From CAG-791 sp963658695 (GTDB lineage: Bacteria; Bacillota; Clostridia; Lachnospirales; Lachnospiraceae), in NCBI GenBank assembly GCA_963658695.1, contig CAVKRN010000077.1, positions 1 through 8,716 on the forward strand: a stretch of DNA of 8,716 nucleotides. Reading direction: 5' to 3'. The notes beneath the pieces are model-generated. The model made no database searches. It was not told the origin of the DNA and saw only the letters and a list, made by a program, of their open reading frames with translations. The position numbers and the translations under genes are program-made. Position 1 is the first letter of the stretch; the number at the start of each line of letters is the position of its first letter. Positions 7,772 to 8,716 of the stretch are shown here, piece after piece.

Positions 7772-7811
7772 GCTCCGCTTTGGCAGGGTGTCATTCCTGC
7801 CGAAGCGGAGC
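7772..7811. terminator. Long hairpin at the convergent tex/DeoR junction, possible bidirectional terminator
   Basis: Positions 7772-7787 pair with 7796-7811: 16 positions around an eight-base loop, with all pairs Watson-Crick except one (T7781/G7802, a G-U wobble in plus-strand RNA but an A/C mismatch in minus-strand RNA). The right arm lies inside the last codons of the DeoR-family gene, and the loop covers its stop codon. There is no immediate T run on either side; on the minus strand a run of seven T occurs only about 15 bases after the stem. The position between convergent genes suggests transcript termination or 3'-end protection, but the form is not canonical. Confidence 0.4.
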
Positions 7812-8597
7812 TTCATGATAATCAATCTGATGTTCCTTGCAATAGCTTATGATGGCACTGTCCTGGGGAGTGCCTGCGGTAAAAATGGCGTTTAACTGGT
7901 CGAGCCTGCAGAAGGTATACAGGGACTTGTTGCCGAATTTCGTGCTGTCCGCCAGCAGAATAATCTCGCGGCTTCGGCTGATGGCGGAGCATTTGATGGT
8001 GTACTCCTCTGCGGTTGTGTCAGTGAGCCCTTCCTCCACGGTAACACCGCTGGTGGTAACAAACGCCTTGTCGATGTTGTATTTCTTCAAAGCTTCACTG
8101 GTCTCTGTGCCGACAAAGGCCATGGCATTGCGGCTAAGGCGTCCGGGAAGGAGAATCAGCGTCACCTGCTCCAACGGTGCGGCAGCGTTTGCAACCGGCA
8201 GGCTGTTGGTGATGACGGTGCAGGGCGTGGATCCGATATAGGAGAGGACATTGGTGCAGGTGGTGCCGGTGTCGATGAAAATAATGTCACCCGGGGAAAC
8301 GGAGGCGGCTGCCATGCGGCAGATCGCCTCTTTTTCGTGGGAGTAAGCACCGGTTCTTTTGGAATAGCCCTTCAAGGGATAGACCAGCTCCGGCAGCGCT
8401 GCGGCGGGGGCTTCTGCAGCCAGTGCCCGGGCTCCGCCGTATACCTTTTCCACCTTTCCGCCGGACGCGATGAGTTCGTTTAAATCCCGTCGTGCGGTGG
8501 TGACGGAAATGGAATATTCTCTGCAGATGTCTTCCAGGGTAACAGTCTGGTGCTGCAGGATAAATTCTTCTAATTGCTGTAAACGTTTTGCCTTCAT
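7791..8597 (-). CDS. DeoR-family transcriptional regulator
   Basis: A 268-residue DNA-binding regulator of the DeoR/GlpR type, which usually represses sugar or nucleoside catabolic genes and is released by a phosphorylated intermediate. The N-terminal winged helix-turn-helix covers about 1-59: VTLEDICREYSISVTTARRD at 19-38 holds the recognition helix, and VYGGAR at 52-57 is the usual end of the wing. The C-terminal sensor has the expected phosphosugar-binding landmarks: FIDTGTTCTNV, then VITNS, LPGRLS, GLTD, and near the C terminus LLADSTKFG. Length is normal for the family (about 250-270). The start is supported by family alignment from memory rather than by a strong ribosome binding site; upstream there is only a weak AGG about 11 bases away. 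It converges on tex and is unlikely to regulate it directly. The ligand and target genes are not evident and probably lie to the right of the window. Confidence 0.92.
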   Translation of the reverse strand: MKAKRLQQLEEFILQHQTVTLEDICREYSISVTTARRDLNELIASGGKVEKVYGGARALAAEAPAAALPELVYPLKGYSKRTGAYSHEKEAICRMAAASVSPGDIIFIDTGTTCTNVLSYIGSTPCTVITNSLPVANAAAPLEQVTLILLPGRLSRNAMAFVGTETSEALKKYNIDKAFVTTSGVTVEEGLTDTTAEEYTIKCSAISRSREIILLADSTKFGNKSLYTFCRLDQLNAIFTAGTPQDSAIISYCKEHQIDYHEAPLRQE

Positions 8598-8654
8598 GGT
8601 TGGATTTGCCTGTTGGTCATGTGCTGGTTGTGTTCCAGTACATCGATTTTTAAA

Positions 8655-8674
8655 TAACTGGTCTAACTAACTGG
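8655..8674. promoter_or_regulatory. Direct repeat upstream of the DeoR-family gene, candidate operator
   Basis: TAACTGG occurs at 8655-8661 and again at 8668-8674, a spacing of 13 bases. Read on the minus strand it is CCAGTTA, GTTAGA, CCAGTTA, so the tetramer GTTA occurs three times. It lies 58-77 bases upstream of the regulator's start codon, where an autoregulatory or divergent-promoter operator would be expected; DeoR-family proteins often bind repeated short elements. I found no convincing promoter hexamer pair to anchor it. Confidence 0.25.
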
Positions 8675-8716
8675 CCCTTTTTCCTGATTGCACGTGTCAA
8701 AAATCCTCAGCGTAGC

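Noticed and set aside
8691..8696. CACGTG palindrome near the right edge.
   Set aside because: A six-base palindrome is expected by chance and nothing nearby links it to a known bacterial operator.
8695..8700. A perfect TTGACA on the minus strand upstream of the DeoR-family gene.
   Set aside because: At spacers of 16-18 bases the -10 position reads GC-rich sequence such as GGGCCA, so no complete promoter is formed.

Overview
The window looks like a chromosomal segment of a moderately GC-rich Clostridia member, most likely Lachnospiraceae or a close relative. The reasons are strong AGGAGG-type ribosome binding sites, a Firmicutes-style heterodimeric ABC exporter pair, a DeoR-type regulator, and a left-edge intergenic element that I recall, without a search, from gut Lachnospiraceae. 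No phage, transposase, CRISPR, tRNA or rRNA is visible.

Layout from left to right. Positions 1 to about 150 hold a GC-rich, dyad-rich element with no convincing gene. A promoter-like site at 156-184 then leads into a lipoprotein substrate-binding protein of the polar amino-acid/cystine type (220-1137), which stands alone and ends at a very strong intrinsic terminator (1251-1289). A new promoter-like site (-10 at 1349-1354) precedes two overlapping genes for the halves of an ABC exporter (1388-3229 and 3217-5118). After 58 bp without a visible terminator comes a Tex-type S1 RNA-binding transcription accessory protein (5177-7702), so these three genes may share a transcript. A DeoR-family repressor faces them from the minus strand (8597-7791); the short convergent gap holds two inverted repeats. 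The last 119 bp are the upstream region of the repressor and contain a direct repeat that could be an operator.

How the genes work together. The two ABC subunits fit one heterodimer: the first has a degenerate catalytic site (Asp for the Walker B Glu, Gln for the switch His) and a canonical signature motif; the second has a complete catalytic site but an LSQGQ signature. One ATP site is therefore competent and the other is not. The substrate-binding protein has no permease or ATPase partner here and must use one encoded elsewhere. The regulator's target is probably outside the window, to the right.

I do not see a clearly new multi-gene system. The items most worth a second look are the left-edge element and the two lysine/alanine-rich insertions in Tex.
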